A stretch of DNA of 64,000 nucleotides from positions 1,054,001-1,118,000 of the forward strand of contig NZ_AP024819.1 of the NCBI RefSeq assembly GCF_019703325.1. Reading direction: 5' to 3'. This DNA is from Helicobacter sp. NHP19-012 (GTDB lineage Bacteria; Campylobacterota; Campylobacteria; Campylobacterales; Helicobacteraceae). Under the pieces are notes generated by a model. That model saw nothing but the letters and a program-made list of their open reading frames with translations. It did no database searches and was not told the DNA's origin. Both the position numbers and the translations under genes were made by a program. Of the stretch, positions 41,110 to 47,444 are shown in pieces. Each line of letters opens with the position of its first letter. Position 1 is the first letter of the stretch.

Positions 41110-41484
41110 TTGTCCGCTTTAGCTGGTGCGCCCTTTAAGCTGATTTATCTCAAACTTGCCGCCCAAGACAAAAGGACACTGCCCCAGCCCCCGCCTCCAT
41201 TGGACGAGAGGGTTGCAGAGGATAGTGAGGGCTTTTGTGCGGCGTTCTTGGGCTTTGTGGAGAAGTTGCGCCCGCATTTTTGCTTTGGCACTTGGCAGGA
41301 GATGGCGATCGCTTTAGGTCTTAGCGAATCGGCGTTTCTGCTCTATCTAAACCACTTGAAAAACAATAAAAGGCCCCCGCTGAAGTTCATTAGGTGGTTT
41401 GGTCGGCTTGTGGATGTGGATGCGTATTTTTTGATTGAGGATGGGGGCGTGCCTGCTGTGGCTAGCCCGTCTAACATCTCCTAA
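41110..41484 (+). CDS. Small hypothetical protein, possible HTH
   Basis: 124 residues opening at TTG 41110 after GAGGGGAG. A central stretch (GTWQEMAIALGLSESAFLLY, then LNHLKNNKRPPLKFIRWFG) has the shape of a helix-turn-helix. The N-terminus is Pro-rich. It follows coaBC by 56 nt and its stop overlaps the stop of the minus-strand gene at 41481. The family is not recognised. Confidence 0.5.
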   Translation: MSALAGAPFKLIYLKLAAQDKRTLPQPPPPLDERVAEDSEGFCAAFLGFVEKLRPHFCFGTWQEMAIALGLSESAFLLYLNHLKNNKRPPLKFIRWFGRLVDVDAYFLIEDGGVPAVASPSNIS

Positions 41485-41645
41485 GCTTCTTGGGCACATA
41501 GGGCGGAGGTGTAGATTTTACACCCATTGCAGTGCAAAAGTGGAGCGACTTTTAAGCAAAAATCCTTGTAGTTCGTATTGAAGATTTGACGCACATCCAA
41601 GAAAATTTTATAGTCTTTAACATAGGCTTCTAACTCTAAAGACAT
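41481..41645 (-). CDS. 54-residue Cys-containing protein at the prophage edge
   Basis: ATG at 41645 after AAGGGGG. Sequence MSLELEAYVKDYKIFLDVRQ, then IFNTNYKDFCLKVAPLLHCN and GCKIYTSALCAQEA. The four Cys include CNGC, which could bind a metal. It is on the same strand as the prophage genes and is probably a small phage gene. Not recognised. Confidence 0.5.
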   Translation of the reverse strand: MSLELEAYVKDYKIFLDVRQIFNTNYKDFCLKVAPLLHCNGCKIYTSALCAQEA

Positions 41646-41740
41646 CTAAAACCCCCTTACACCAAATAGTAGATGGGTGTGGGCTACATAGATTGTTAAA
41701 CAGGTTTAAATGCCGCTATTTTATGAGTGAAATATAAGGA

Positions 41741-42160
41741 TTATTGTGTGTTTTTACGCAGTCCTAGGGAGTTTGACGAGGAAACCATCAATAATGGCAC
41801 ATCATCCGCCTTAGGACCATCAATGCGCACGAAGAGATCTACAACATTAAAGTAAAACGCTCATCGTAGATTTTACAAAGCGTGAGTAAGATCATCTCTT
41901 TGGCGATCTACTCGTCTCGATTCACGCCCGTGCTGTTGGCCACAGTGCGCCCCAAAATTTATTAAAATCTCCTTAAATTGTACGTGGGCTTTGAATCCTT
42001 GCGTAAGAATTTGCCAATCTCGCTTATTGGCGGGTCAAGTTACGCATAGAGGCTTGCACGCCCTCTAACACCCCATTAGAGGTTTCAGCAGAGAGAGCGC
42101 GCCGTGCGCCCCGCATGCTCGCTCTAAAGGTGTCTAATTGTGGGCGTATTCTTACAGATA
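41741..42160 (-). pseudogene. Decayed prophage gene(s)
   Basis: Minus-strand pieces in different frames: RASMRGARRALSAETSNGVL near 42060-42130, AKEMILLTLCKIYDERFTLM near 41850-41920, and VDLFVRIDGPKADDVPLLMV then SSSNSLGLRKNTQ to the stop at 41741. Together they look like one phage structural gene with several stops. The family cannot be named with confidence. Confidence 0.4.
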
Positions 42161-42204
42161 GCTCAGTCTGCATTGGGGGGGTCTTTGTGTTAGAATAGGC
42201 GCAC

Positions 42205-42413
42205 GGATACCATGGCGGTCGCCTTTTTGGCTACAAATTTGGCGTATCATCTTTTGAGGGTCGGGGGTTGCAGTGGGTGGCACTCCGGAAAGGAAGACCA
42301 CCATGAAGTTCTTTATAGTGCTTGTGGTATTTGCGGTGCTAGCCACGCCGCTATACTGAGAAACGGGGGCGCGCTCTTTTGGGGCGCGTCCCCACCACAG
42401 CACTATAGTATCC
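42205..42413 (+). ncRNA. Toxin cassette 1: structured mRNA of an Ibs-like type I toxin
   Basis: Predicted transcript. The promoter is an extended -10, TGTTAGAAT at 42188-42196. The 5' end GGATAC at 42205 can pair with GTATCC at 42408-42413. A GGTGG/CCACC stem (42276-42280 / 42298-42302) encloses the Shine-Dalgarno AAAGGAAG and directly abuts the toxin ATG at 42303. A GC-rich 3' hairpin (GGGGGCGCGC ... GGGGCGCGTCCCC, about 42365-42393) closes it. The plan is shared with 45598-45820 and 46285-46503. Boundaries are predicted, not measured. Confidence 0.6.
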
Positions 42414-42424
42414 AGTCTAGCTAA
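42212..42424 (+). CDS. Overlapping leader frame of cassette 1
   Basis: Opens at the ATG in CCATGGCGG (MAVAFLATNLAYHLL), the same place as the leader frames of cassettes 2 and 3. It does not stop at the Shine-Dalgarno hairpin and instead overlaps the whole toxin gene in another frame to 42424. It is probably a diverged leader, or only a shadow. Confidence 0.25.
   Translation: MAVAFLATNLAYHLLRVGGCSGWHSGKEDHHEVLYSACGICGASHAAILRNGGALFWGASPPQHYSIQSS
42303..42359 (+). CDS. 18-residue hydrophobic toxin peptide 1 (Ibs-like)
   Basis: MKFFIVLVVFAVLATPLY, a single membrane-spanning peptide of the same length as its paralogues at 45706 and 46393. Size and composition resemble the 18-19-residue Ibs toxins of E. 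coli, which depolarise the inner membrane when overproduced and are silenced by antisense Sib RNAs. The Shine-Dalgarno is sequestered in the hairpin just upstream. Lies between two minus-strand prophage genes. Confidence 0.6.
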   Translation: MKFFIVLVVFAVLATPLY

Positions 42425-42568
42425 ACCAAAACTTAACCTACAGCCCATGCGTTTTTTCCAATATGTCCTTAGCAATCTGTGTATAAGCCACAAACTCGCT
42501 AAGTTGCATGTGTAGGCTCTCTGTGTAAGAAAAATGCAGGGCGTAGCCAAGCAGTGCCACGCCCTCTC

Positions 42569-42829
42569 TTAGTTTTTTTCATCCACGCCTCGAAACTTTG
42601 CCACCACTTGGGCTAATTTCTCAAACTCCTCTAAGGGCAAGGCGTTTAAAAAGGGCTCGTCCAATTCGCCCACAGAGCAATCCAGCAAAAGGCTTTTGAT
42701 CTGCGCCACATCATCGCCTGCTTTCATGGCTTTTTGGATTTGGTAAAGCGTGGGCTCATAAATCTCCACCTTTTGCCCGTCTCTAAACTGAAATTCTTGC
42801 TTATTAAGTTGTATCGGTTTTAAGGGCAT
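42569..42829 (-). CDS. Phage tail assembly protein (Mu gp41-like)
   Basis: 86 residues, ATG at 42829 after AAAGGAGAGCTA. VEIYEPTLYQIQKAMKAGDD, LLLDCSVGELDEPFLNALPL and EEFEKLAQVVAKF fit the small tail-assembly chaperones that follow the tail-tube gene in Mu-like phages. Its ATG overlaps the stop of the upstream fragment (TAATG), so it was part of a tail operon. Intact but isolated by the IS607 insertion. Confidence 0.6.
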   Translation of the reverse strand: MPLKPIQLNKQEFQFRDGQKVEIYEPTLYQIQKAMKAGDDVAQIKSLLLDCSVGELDEPFLNALPLEEFEKLAQVVAKFRGVDEKN

Positions 42830-42953
42830 TAGCTCTCCTTTTTGCCGTCTGTGTGGGCGATGGTTTCTAAAGATTTTCTAATGAATTGCACTAAAAACTG
42901 CACTTCCTCTGTTTGCCAGTGCGCATACAGGGCAACCTCTGTGCGTGGTGATG
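42829..42953 (-). pseudogene. C-terminal fragment of a prophage gene
   Basis: VALYAHWQTEEVQFLVQFIR and KSLETIAHTDGKKES, ending in a TAA that overlaps the next ATG. Its 5' part is missing, cut just before the left end of the IS607 element, so it was probably truncated by that insertion. Confidence 0.45.
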
Positions 42954-43065
42954 GTTTCAAGCTCTGTTTTTAGGGCTAGAAACAGCAAGATAAACCCTAT
43001 AAAATCCTATAATTCTCTATAAATTTTTTATATATTTCTAAGTTTATCGGTGCTACCATGTTGGC

Positions 43066-43716
43066 ATGAATAATTTACTATCAATAGGTCAAGCAAGCAA
43101 AATTTTAGGTGTCAGTATCCAAACTTTGAGAAACTGGGAGAAAAGAGGCTTACTAAAACCCGACAATTACACAAAAGGTGGGGAGCGGAGATACAAGCTA
43201 GAGAGCCTTAAAAATATCAACAAAAACATTGTTTTTCATAACGATAACCGCAAGACCATCGCCTATGCCCGTGTTTCTAGTGCCGACCAAAAAGAGGATT
43301 TAATCCGCCAAGTGCAGGTTTTGGAGCTGTATTGTTCGAAACTGGGCTTTAATTACGAAGTGATACAGGACTTAGGCTCTGGGATGAATTACTACAAAAA
43401 GGGATTAACTAAACTTCTTAACCTTATCCTAGAGAGCCAAGTAAAAAGGCTTGTTTTGACCCATAAAGACCGCTTATTGCGTTTTGGAGCGGAGCTAGTG
43501 TTTGCCATTTGCGAGGCTAAAGGCGTGGAGGTAATTATCATTAATCAAGGCGATGAAAATGTCCGTTTCGAAGAAGAGTTAGCCAAAAATGTGTTGGAAA
43601 TTATCACAGTATTCTCAGCTAGACTTTATGGTGCTCGTTCAAAGAAAAACAAGCAGCTTTTAGAGCAAATGCAAGAAGTGGTAGAAAACAATGTTACAGC
43701 TGACCCACAAGATTGA
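43066..43716 (+). CDS. tnpA: IS607 serine recombinase TnpA
   Basis: 216 residues. A MerR-like HTH (IGQASKILGVSIQTLRNWEK) is followed by a resolvase catalytic domain with the nucleophile Ser in AYARVSSADQKEDLIRQVQV, then LVLTHKDRLLRFGAELVFAI and the C-terminal VFSARLYGARSKKNKQL. It catalyses excision and insertion of the element via a 5'-phosphoserine intermediate. It looks intact and potentially active. It overlaps tnpB by 26 nt. A relic of the same gene lies at 3199-3331. Confidence 0.92.
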   Translation: MNNLLSIGQASKILGVSIQTLRNWEKRGLLKPDNYTKGGERRYKLESLKNINKNIVFHNDNRKTIAYARVSSADQKEDLIRQVQVLELYCSKLGFNYEVIQDLGSGMNYYKKGLTKLLNLILESQVKRLVLTHKDRLLRFGAELVFAICEAKGVEVIIINQGDENVRFEEELAKNVLEIITVFSARLYGARSKKNKQLLEQMQEVVENNVTADPQD

Positions 43717-44977
43717 ATTAACGCCCAACAATAAGACACAGACCCACTTTAAAAAAGCCTTTGGCTGTGCTAGATTAGCCTATAATTGGGGACTAGCCAA
43801 GTGGAGAGAAAACTACGAAAATGGCATAAAATCTAACCACTTTGCCCTAAAGAAAGAGTTTAACGCTTGCAAAAAGAGAAGTTTCCCTTTGTCTATGAAG
43901 TTACGAAATACGCCACAGCGCGCCCCTTTACACATTTAAACCTAGCATTTCAAAAATTCTTTAAAGATTTAAAGTTAGGCAAGGTGAGTTACCCTCGCTT
44001 TAAACGCAAAAGGGAATATCAAGGGAGCTTTTATATTGGGGGCGACCAAGTAAAAATCATTCAAGGCGACAAAAGGATTATCTCAAAATCCCTAACTTGC
44101 CTAAGATTAAAATGACTGAAAAACTACGCTTTAAAGGTAAAGTTAATGGGGCGACCATCACGCAAAGAGGCAATAAATTCTATGTTTCAATCCAAACAGA
44201 CACCACACAAGAGGAGTTTCACCGCACCCATAAGCCCATAGCAAACAACCACACTCTAGGTATTGACACAGGAATAAAGGCTTTTGCTAGTCTATCTAAT
44301 GGCTTACAGATTTTCGCCCCCAAGCCCTTAAATAGGCTCGCAAGACGGCTCAAAAGACTTAGCAGACAACTTAGCAAAAAACGGCATTCGAAAACCAAGA
44401 ATGACGGGATTAAGAAGTCCGCTAATTTTCTTAAAGCCAGCTTGCGGCTGAATCGATTGCATACCCGTATAGCCAACACCCGTAATAACTTTTACACAAA
44501 CTGAGCACCGCCCTAGTGCGGCACGCTAAAACCCTTTGTTTAGAGAGTTTAAAAGTCAAAAATATGCTTAAAAACTCTAAACTAGCTAAAGCTTTGAGCG
44601 ATGTCAGCATCTCCGCCTTTAACACGCTCTTAGAGTATAAGGCAAAGTATTATGGGCGGAAAATTTTAAGAGCCGATGCCTTTTACCCGAGCTCTAAAAC
44701 CTGCTCTAGCTGTGGCAATAAAAAGGCGGACTTAACACTAAACGATAGAGTTTATAAGTGCGGTGTTTGCGGTGTTGTGGTCGATAGAGATTTTAACGCA
44801 AGTGTCAATCTAGTGAGGCATTTAGTAAGTGGAGTTCCCACTGAATTCACGCCTGCGGACATGACGGCTCTATTGGTTGATTTGTCAAAGAATCAGCTAG
44901 TAACTAGCATGGTTGAAACAGGAATACAACAAAAACCGCAATCTTTAAAATTTTTTTCTATTGATAGGATTTTATAG
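43691..44977 (+). pseudogene. tnpB: TnpB RNA-guided nuclease of IS607, three frameshifts
   Basis: TnpB pieces in order: N-terminal KIELTPNNKTQTHFKKAFGC (43691), YPRFKRKREYQGSFYIGG (second frame), GIDTGIKAFASLSNG with the first RuvC Asp (third frame), then LESLKVKNMLKNSKLAKALS with the RuvC Glu and the zinc finger CSSCGNKKADLTLNDRVYKC with DRDFNAS (fourth frame). Shifts lie near 43880, 44090 and 44500. All key residues survive, but no full protein can be made without repair. The 3' end of the element (about 44850-44978) is where the guide (omega) RNA would be encoded. Confidence 0.85.
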
Positions 44978-44991
44978 GATTTTATGCGGTT

Positions 44992-45351
44992 TTATAGGTT
45001 TGTAAGAACGGCTAGAAAGAATTTAGGGCGGATTTTATGTTCTTGTTCGACCTTTTTAAGCACGTTAATCGCCTCTAGGGCGGGGTGTTCCTCGCTGTGC
45101 TCGTGGGGTTTTTCAAACGCGCTTAGGATAAATTGGCTCTCAAGCCCCGTAGCCTCAATGTCCTTTAGGGCTTCTAAAATGCTGCCCTCTTTGACAAGAC
45201 TCAACGCCTTCTCTAAATTGTTTGCCACATGCACGCCTCTAAGCTCTGTATCATCTCCAATAAGAGCAATGGGCTTAGAATTGTTGATTTTAACGGGCTG
45301 TGGGGCTAAATTTTTAAATTCTATATTGATGCCGTATTTGCTATTTGCCAT
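44992..45351 (-). pseudogene. Phage contractile tail sheath protein, truncated
   Basis: The start at 45351 has AAAGGAG. The N-terminal 119 residues fit tail sheath proteins of Mu-like phages (APQPVKINNSKPIALIGDDT, GVHVANNLEKALSLVKEGSI, HPALEAINVLKKVEQEHKIR). The remaining three quarters are missing: the frame ends 14 nt from the right end of the IS607 element, which evidently replaced them. Confidence 0.65.
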
Positions 45352-45583
45352 AAGACTCCTTTGTTTGGGTTTGGGGCGCTGCCCCATTGCGGCAAAAATT
45401 TAAATCCTGCTCTAAGAGCTCGGTGTAGATCATCAAGGCTTGGACATTGGCACTCAAAGAGGGGCTAGAAAGTGGCGGGCGCTCTAATTTGGGGATGTTG
45501 CATTTGACGGGGATATACACGGGTTTGTAGACGCGCATACAGCCACAAAATAAGAACCCTAAAAAGGCAATGGAGGCTTTTAT
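45341..45583 (-). pseudogene. Outer-spanin (Rz1-like) lipoprotein, start codon lost
   Basis: ASIAFLGFLFCGCMRVYKP gives a hydrophobic leader and a lipobox-like LFCGC, followed by VYIPVKCNIPKLERPP, Ser/Pro-rich sequence and LMIYTELLEQDLNFC. This is the usual form of Rz1 outer spanins, Pro-rich with a short helix. The position where ATG is expected reads ATA (45581-45583), immediately next to the promoter of toxin cassette 2. It overlaps the tail sheath start by 11 nt. A shorter product from the ATG at 45538 would lack the lipobox. Confidence 0.45.
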
Positions 45584-45604
45584 GTTATACTTGGAGTGGA
45601 TGCC

Positions 45605-45691
45605 ATGGCGGTTCTTTTTTTGGCTATTTGGCGTATGGCAAGGTTTTTTATCTTGTTTCAGGGGCAAGGAAAGAAGCGGGTTTCTCCTTAG
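45605..45691 (+). CDS. 28-codon leader peptide of cassette 2
   Basis: Opens at the ATG in CCATGGCGG and begins MAVLFLAIWRMARFF. The TAG stop (45689-45691) falls exactly in the loop of the Shine-Dalgarno hairpin of the toxin. A ribosome finishing here would melt the hairpin and allow toxin translation, as Mok does for Hok. Cassette 3 has a same-length frame with 18 of 28 identical residues. Confidence 0.5.
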   Translation: MAVLFLAIWRMARFFILFQGQGKKRVSP

Positions 45692-45705
45692 AAAGGAGAA
45701 CCGAC

Positions 45706-45762
45706 ATGAGATTGCTGATAATCCTCGTGGTGTTGATGGTGTTAGCCTCACCATTACACTAA
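45706..45762 (+). CDS. 18-residue hydrophobic toxin peptide 2 (Ibs-like)
   Basis: MRLLIILVVLMVLASPLH, with strong Shine-Dalgarno AAAGGAG 7-9 nt upstream but buried in a hairpin. It is the best match of the three to the E. coli Ibs pattern (basic residue at position 2, run of Leu/Ile/Val, polar end). Expected to act at the inner membrane. Confidence 0.65.
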   Translation: MRLLIILVVLMVLASPLH

Positions 45763-45840
45763 GCAGAAAGGGGGACGCGCCCTTTAGGGGCGTGTTCCCG
45801 CCACGGGGATTATTGTATCCTGCAAAGTCTAAAAAAAACA

Positions 45841-46239
45841 TTAACGCCCTCCTCTAAACACATTCAAATCTCTTTGGATTTGCTCTAACTCTTGCTTTTG
45901 TTGGGCGCACGCATGCGCTTGTGTAGGGGCTGTGGGGTGTGTGGGGTGTGGTGTAAAGGCGTGGTGTGTGTGCTGTGTGTGCTCTAAAGCTTTGGCGTGT
46001 TGGCTTGCAAGCTTGTATTTTTGGGCAATGGCTTCCTTGCTCTTTTCCAAGTTCTCAATGTAGGTTTCTGTGGCGAGGTTTTGCTCTAAAATGGCTTTGT
46101 TTTGTGCCTCAATGGAGGCTTTGCAGGTTTCACGCTCCACCAAGAGCTTTTTAAGATACCAGCCACAAGTGCCAAGCGCGCCTAAGAGCACCGCTAAAGC
46201 TAGGGCAATGCCAATACTCTTGGTGTCGATGCTAAACAC
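45841..46239 (-). CDS. Inner spanin (Rz-like) or related phage lysis protein
   Basis: 132 residues, GTG start at 46239 after AAGGTCTCTT. An N-terminal membrane anchor (GIALALAVLLGALGTCGWYL) is followed by a long coiled coil (ETCKASIEAQNKAILEQNLA, TYIENLEKSKEAIAQKYKLA) and a His/Pro/Thr-rich segment with a final coiled coil. This is the typical make-up of inner spanins, which link to an outer lipoprotein to break the outer membrane at lysis. The Rz1-like frame lies downstream, now separated from it by toxin cassette 2. Confidence 0.55.
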   Translation of the reverse strand: MFSIDTKSIGIALALAVLLGALGTCGWYLKKLLVERETCKASIEAQNKAILEQNLATETYIENLEKSKEAIAQKYKLASQHAKALEHTQHTHHAFTPHPTHPTAPTQAHACAQQKQELEQIQRDLNVFRGGR

Positions 46240-46291
46240 AAGAGACCTTAAAGGCAGGTTTTAGGGCACCCTTGTGTTTTGAGCGGATATT

Positions 46292-46378
46292 GTGCCGGTT
46301 TTCTTTTTGGCTATTTGGCGTATGGCAAAGTGTGTAACTTTGTTTCAGGCGCGAGGAAAGAAGTGGGTGTCTCCTTAG
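46292..46378 (+). CDS. 28-codon leader peptide of cassette 3
   Basis: Opens at GTG and contains VFFLAIWRMAKCVTLFQ. It ends at TAG 46376-46378 in the loop of the Shine-Dalgarno hairpin, exactly as in cassette 2. Length is conserved despite many base changes. Confidence 0.45.
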   Translation: MPVFFLAIWRMAKCVTLFQARGKKWVSP

Positions 46379-46392
46379 AAAGGAGAACCGGT

Positions 46393-46449
46393 ATGAAACT
46401 ATTCGTAGCCTTTGTGGTGTTAATGGTTTTAGCCACTCCATTACACTAA
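46393..46449 (+). CDS. 18-residue hydrophobic toxin peptide 3 (Ibs-like)
   Basis: MKLFVAFVVLMVLATPLH. Same length and pattern as the peptides at 42303 and 45706. It keeps the AAAGGAG site and hairpin although its promoter looks degraded. The open frame is intact. Confidence 0.6.
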   Translation: MKLFVAFVVLMVLATPLH

Positions 46450-46528
46450 CCCGAAAGGGGGGCTCGCCGTTAAGGCGGGCTTCACCACGGGGGCTATTGT
46501 ATCTGCTCCTAGATAAAAACAACATTAA

Positions 46529-46627
46529 TCACTCCACTCCCTCAAAGGCATTAAAAACCATATACCCAGCCACAAAGACCAAGGCGACACAACACACCAG
46601 CAGCGCGATAAAAAGCTTGTTTGCCAT
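46529..46627 (-). CDS. 32-residue membrane peptide, possible phage holin-like
   Basis: MANKLFIALLVCCVALVFVA, then GYMVFNAFEGVE. One membrane helix, short polar tail. It is on the same strand as and upstream of the spanin-like gene, where a holin would be expected. The ribosome-binding site is weak (AAGAGCAAGTG). It overlaps the start of the SLR gene on the other strand. Confidence 0.4.
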   Translation of the reverse strand: MANKLFIALLVCCVALVFVAGYMVFNAFEGVE

Positions 46628-47106
46628 CACTTGCTCTTGCTGAAGAAGTCTTTGGGGCAGAGGCTTATGATCGCCTAGTGTCTATGGGCTGGGCGCATGA
46701 CAAGACCCAAATTTTAGAGTGGTGTTTAAAAGCCATAGAGCTAGGCAACACGCGCCTTTATGGCTATGTGGCAGAAAGGTATGTTACGGGCAGTGGGTGC
46801 GTTAAAGATGAGAGAAAAGCCCTAGAATACTTCCAAAAGGCAATAGAGGTAGATGATGATAAGAATTACTACGCCTACTTTAATTTAGCCGAGTTGTATT
46901 TTGATGGCGGTGAGGTGGTTAAGCAAGACTACACCAAAGCTCTAGAGTATTACACATTAGTCGCCAACGGGGCGGATTGCGAAGAGCCTTGTTACGATGA
47001 GGCTTTGCGTAGGTTAAGCAAAATCTATGACAAGGGCTTGGGTGTAACGCCCGACCCCCTCAAGGCATTTGAATATCTTAAAAAGGCTTGTGGAGAGTGG
47101 GAGTAA
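46621..47106 (+). CDS. SLR protein lacking a signal peptide
   Basis: 161 residues from a TTG at 46621. Well-preserved Sel1-like units: WCLKAIELGNTRLYGYVAER, DERKALEYFQKAIEVDDDKN, YAYFNLAELYFDGGEVVKQD, YTKALEYYTLVANGADCEEP, LSKIYDKGLGVTPDPLKAFE. The normal signal peptide is absent and the 5' end overlaps a minus-strand phage gene, so the gene is probably truncated at its start and the true start is uncertain. A terminator follows directly. Confidence 0.55.
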   Translation: MPSLALAEEVFGAEAYDRLVSMGWAHDKTQILEWCLKAIELGNTRLYGYVAERYVTGSGCVKDERKALEYFQKAIEVDDDKNYYAYFNLAELYFDGGEVVKQDYTKALEYYTLVANGADCEEPCYDEALRRLSKIYDKGLGVTPDPLKAFEYLKKACGEWE

Positions 47107-47108
47107 AT

Positions 47109-47126
47109 AGCCCCTTCGGGCTCTTT
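47109..47126 (+). terminator. Rho-independent terminator of the SLR gene
   Basis: AGCCC-CTTC-GGGCT stem-loop followed by CTTT, 3 nt after the stop codon. Confidence 0.6.
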
Positions 47127-47177
47127 ACTTGTAGCCCTTTGAGTAGTTTGCTCTTCCCCTTTGGGCCATTTGCAAAC

Positions 47178-47372
47178 TCACAACCGCCCTAGCAGCTCTT
47201 GACTGATTTTTTTGCGTAAGTGTAATAGGGGTTCAGAGTCACAAGCTAGGGCTTTGAGGCACAGGCTAAAGTAGCCATCGGGCAGTTTTGAGGCTAAAAC
47301 GCCCATCCTAACTTGCCCTCTCAAAAGTCCTAAAAACTCGAGCAAAGTGTAGCTCTTTAATTCTTGTCTTTT
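47178..47372 (-). pseudogene. Unidentified C-terminal fragment
   Basis: LKSYTLLEFLGLLRGQVRMG, then VLASKLPDGYFSLCLKALAC and LHLRKKISQELLGRL to the stop at 47178. Coding-like, but with no start and a stop just upstream. It is probably a remnant of the same prophage. Family unknown. Confidence 0.4.
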
Positions 47373-47444
47373 TCTATTATTGGTATTGGATCAAAAATAC
47401 TCCAATCAGGAGAATCTGGATTTTGTATTAAGGTTTTGACTGCC

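Larger units (their letters stand above)
42996..44978 (+). mobile_element. IS607-family insertion sequence
   Basis: It contains a serine-recombinase tnpA and a broken tnpB. The ends carry a perfect 15-bp inverted match: CCTATAAAATCCTAT at 42996-43010 and ATAGGATTTTATAGG at 44964-44978. IS607 elements usually lack long terminal repeats, so these may mark transposase-binding sites and not the exact ends. The insertion interrupts the prophage tail operon between the tail sheath stump and the tail assembly gene. Confidence 0.8.
45598..45820 (+). ncRNA. Toxin cassette 2: structured mRNA of an Ibs-like type I toxin
   Basis: Promoter TGTTATACT at 45583-45591, start at or near GGATGC 45598. Closing pairs: GGATGC with GTATCC 45815-45820 and TGGCGG 45606-45611 with CCGCCA 45798-45803. 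The Shine-Dalgarno lies in a perfect hairpin, TCTCCTT (45683-45689), loop AGA, AAGGAGA (45693-45699). A leader frame stops in that loop. A stable GGGGACGCGCCC-type 3' hairpin follows the toxin gene (about 45769-45798). On the minus strand, TGTAAT in the toxin stop region could start an antisense RNA. All predicted from sequence. Confidence 0.65.
46285..46503 (+). ncRNA. Toxin cassette 3: structured RNA with a weakened promoter
   Basis: Same plan as cassette 2. GGATAT at 46285; Shine-Dalgarno hairpin TCTCCTT (46370-46376), loop AGA, AAGGAGA (46380-46386); 3' hairpin GGGGCTCGCC / GGCGGGCTTC (about 46458-46482); GTATC at 46499-46503. The -10 position reads TTTGAG (46278-46283) where the other two have TAGAAT and TATACT, so transcription may be weak or lost. 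The leader start is GTG where cassette 2 has ATG. It may be a silenced copy. Confidence 0.6.

Noticed and set aside
45341..45841. A 166-codon open minus-strand frame running through toxin cassette 2 into the spanin gene
   Set aside because: Its first 80 residues are the complement of the structured toxin cassette, have odd composition and no ribosome-binding site. Only the last 80 codons look like a gene.
42205..46503. The three cassettes as AapA/IsoA loci of H. pylori
   Set aside because: AapA peptides are about 30 residues and more basic. These are 18 residues of Ibs type and the leader arrangement differs, though the general mRNA logic is similar.
46232..46525. A 97-codon minus-strand frame across cassette 3
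   Set aside because: The same antisense shadow of the cassette as at cassette 2. The similarity between the two comes from the cassette itself.
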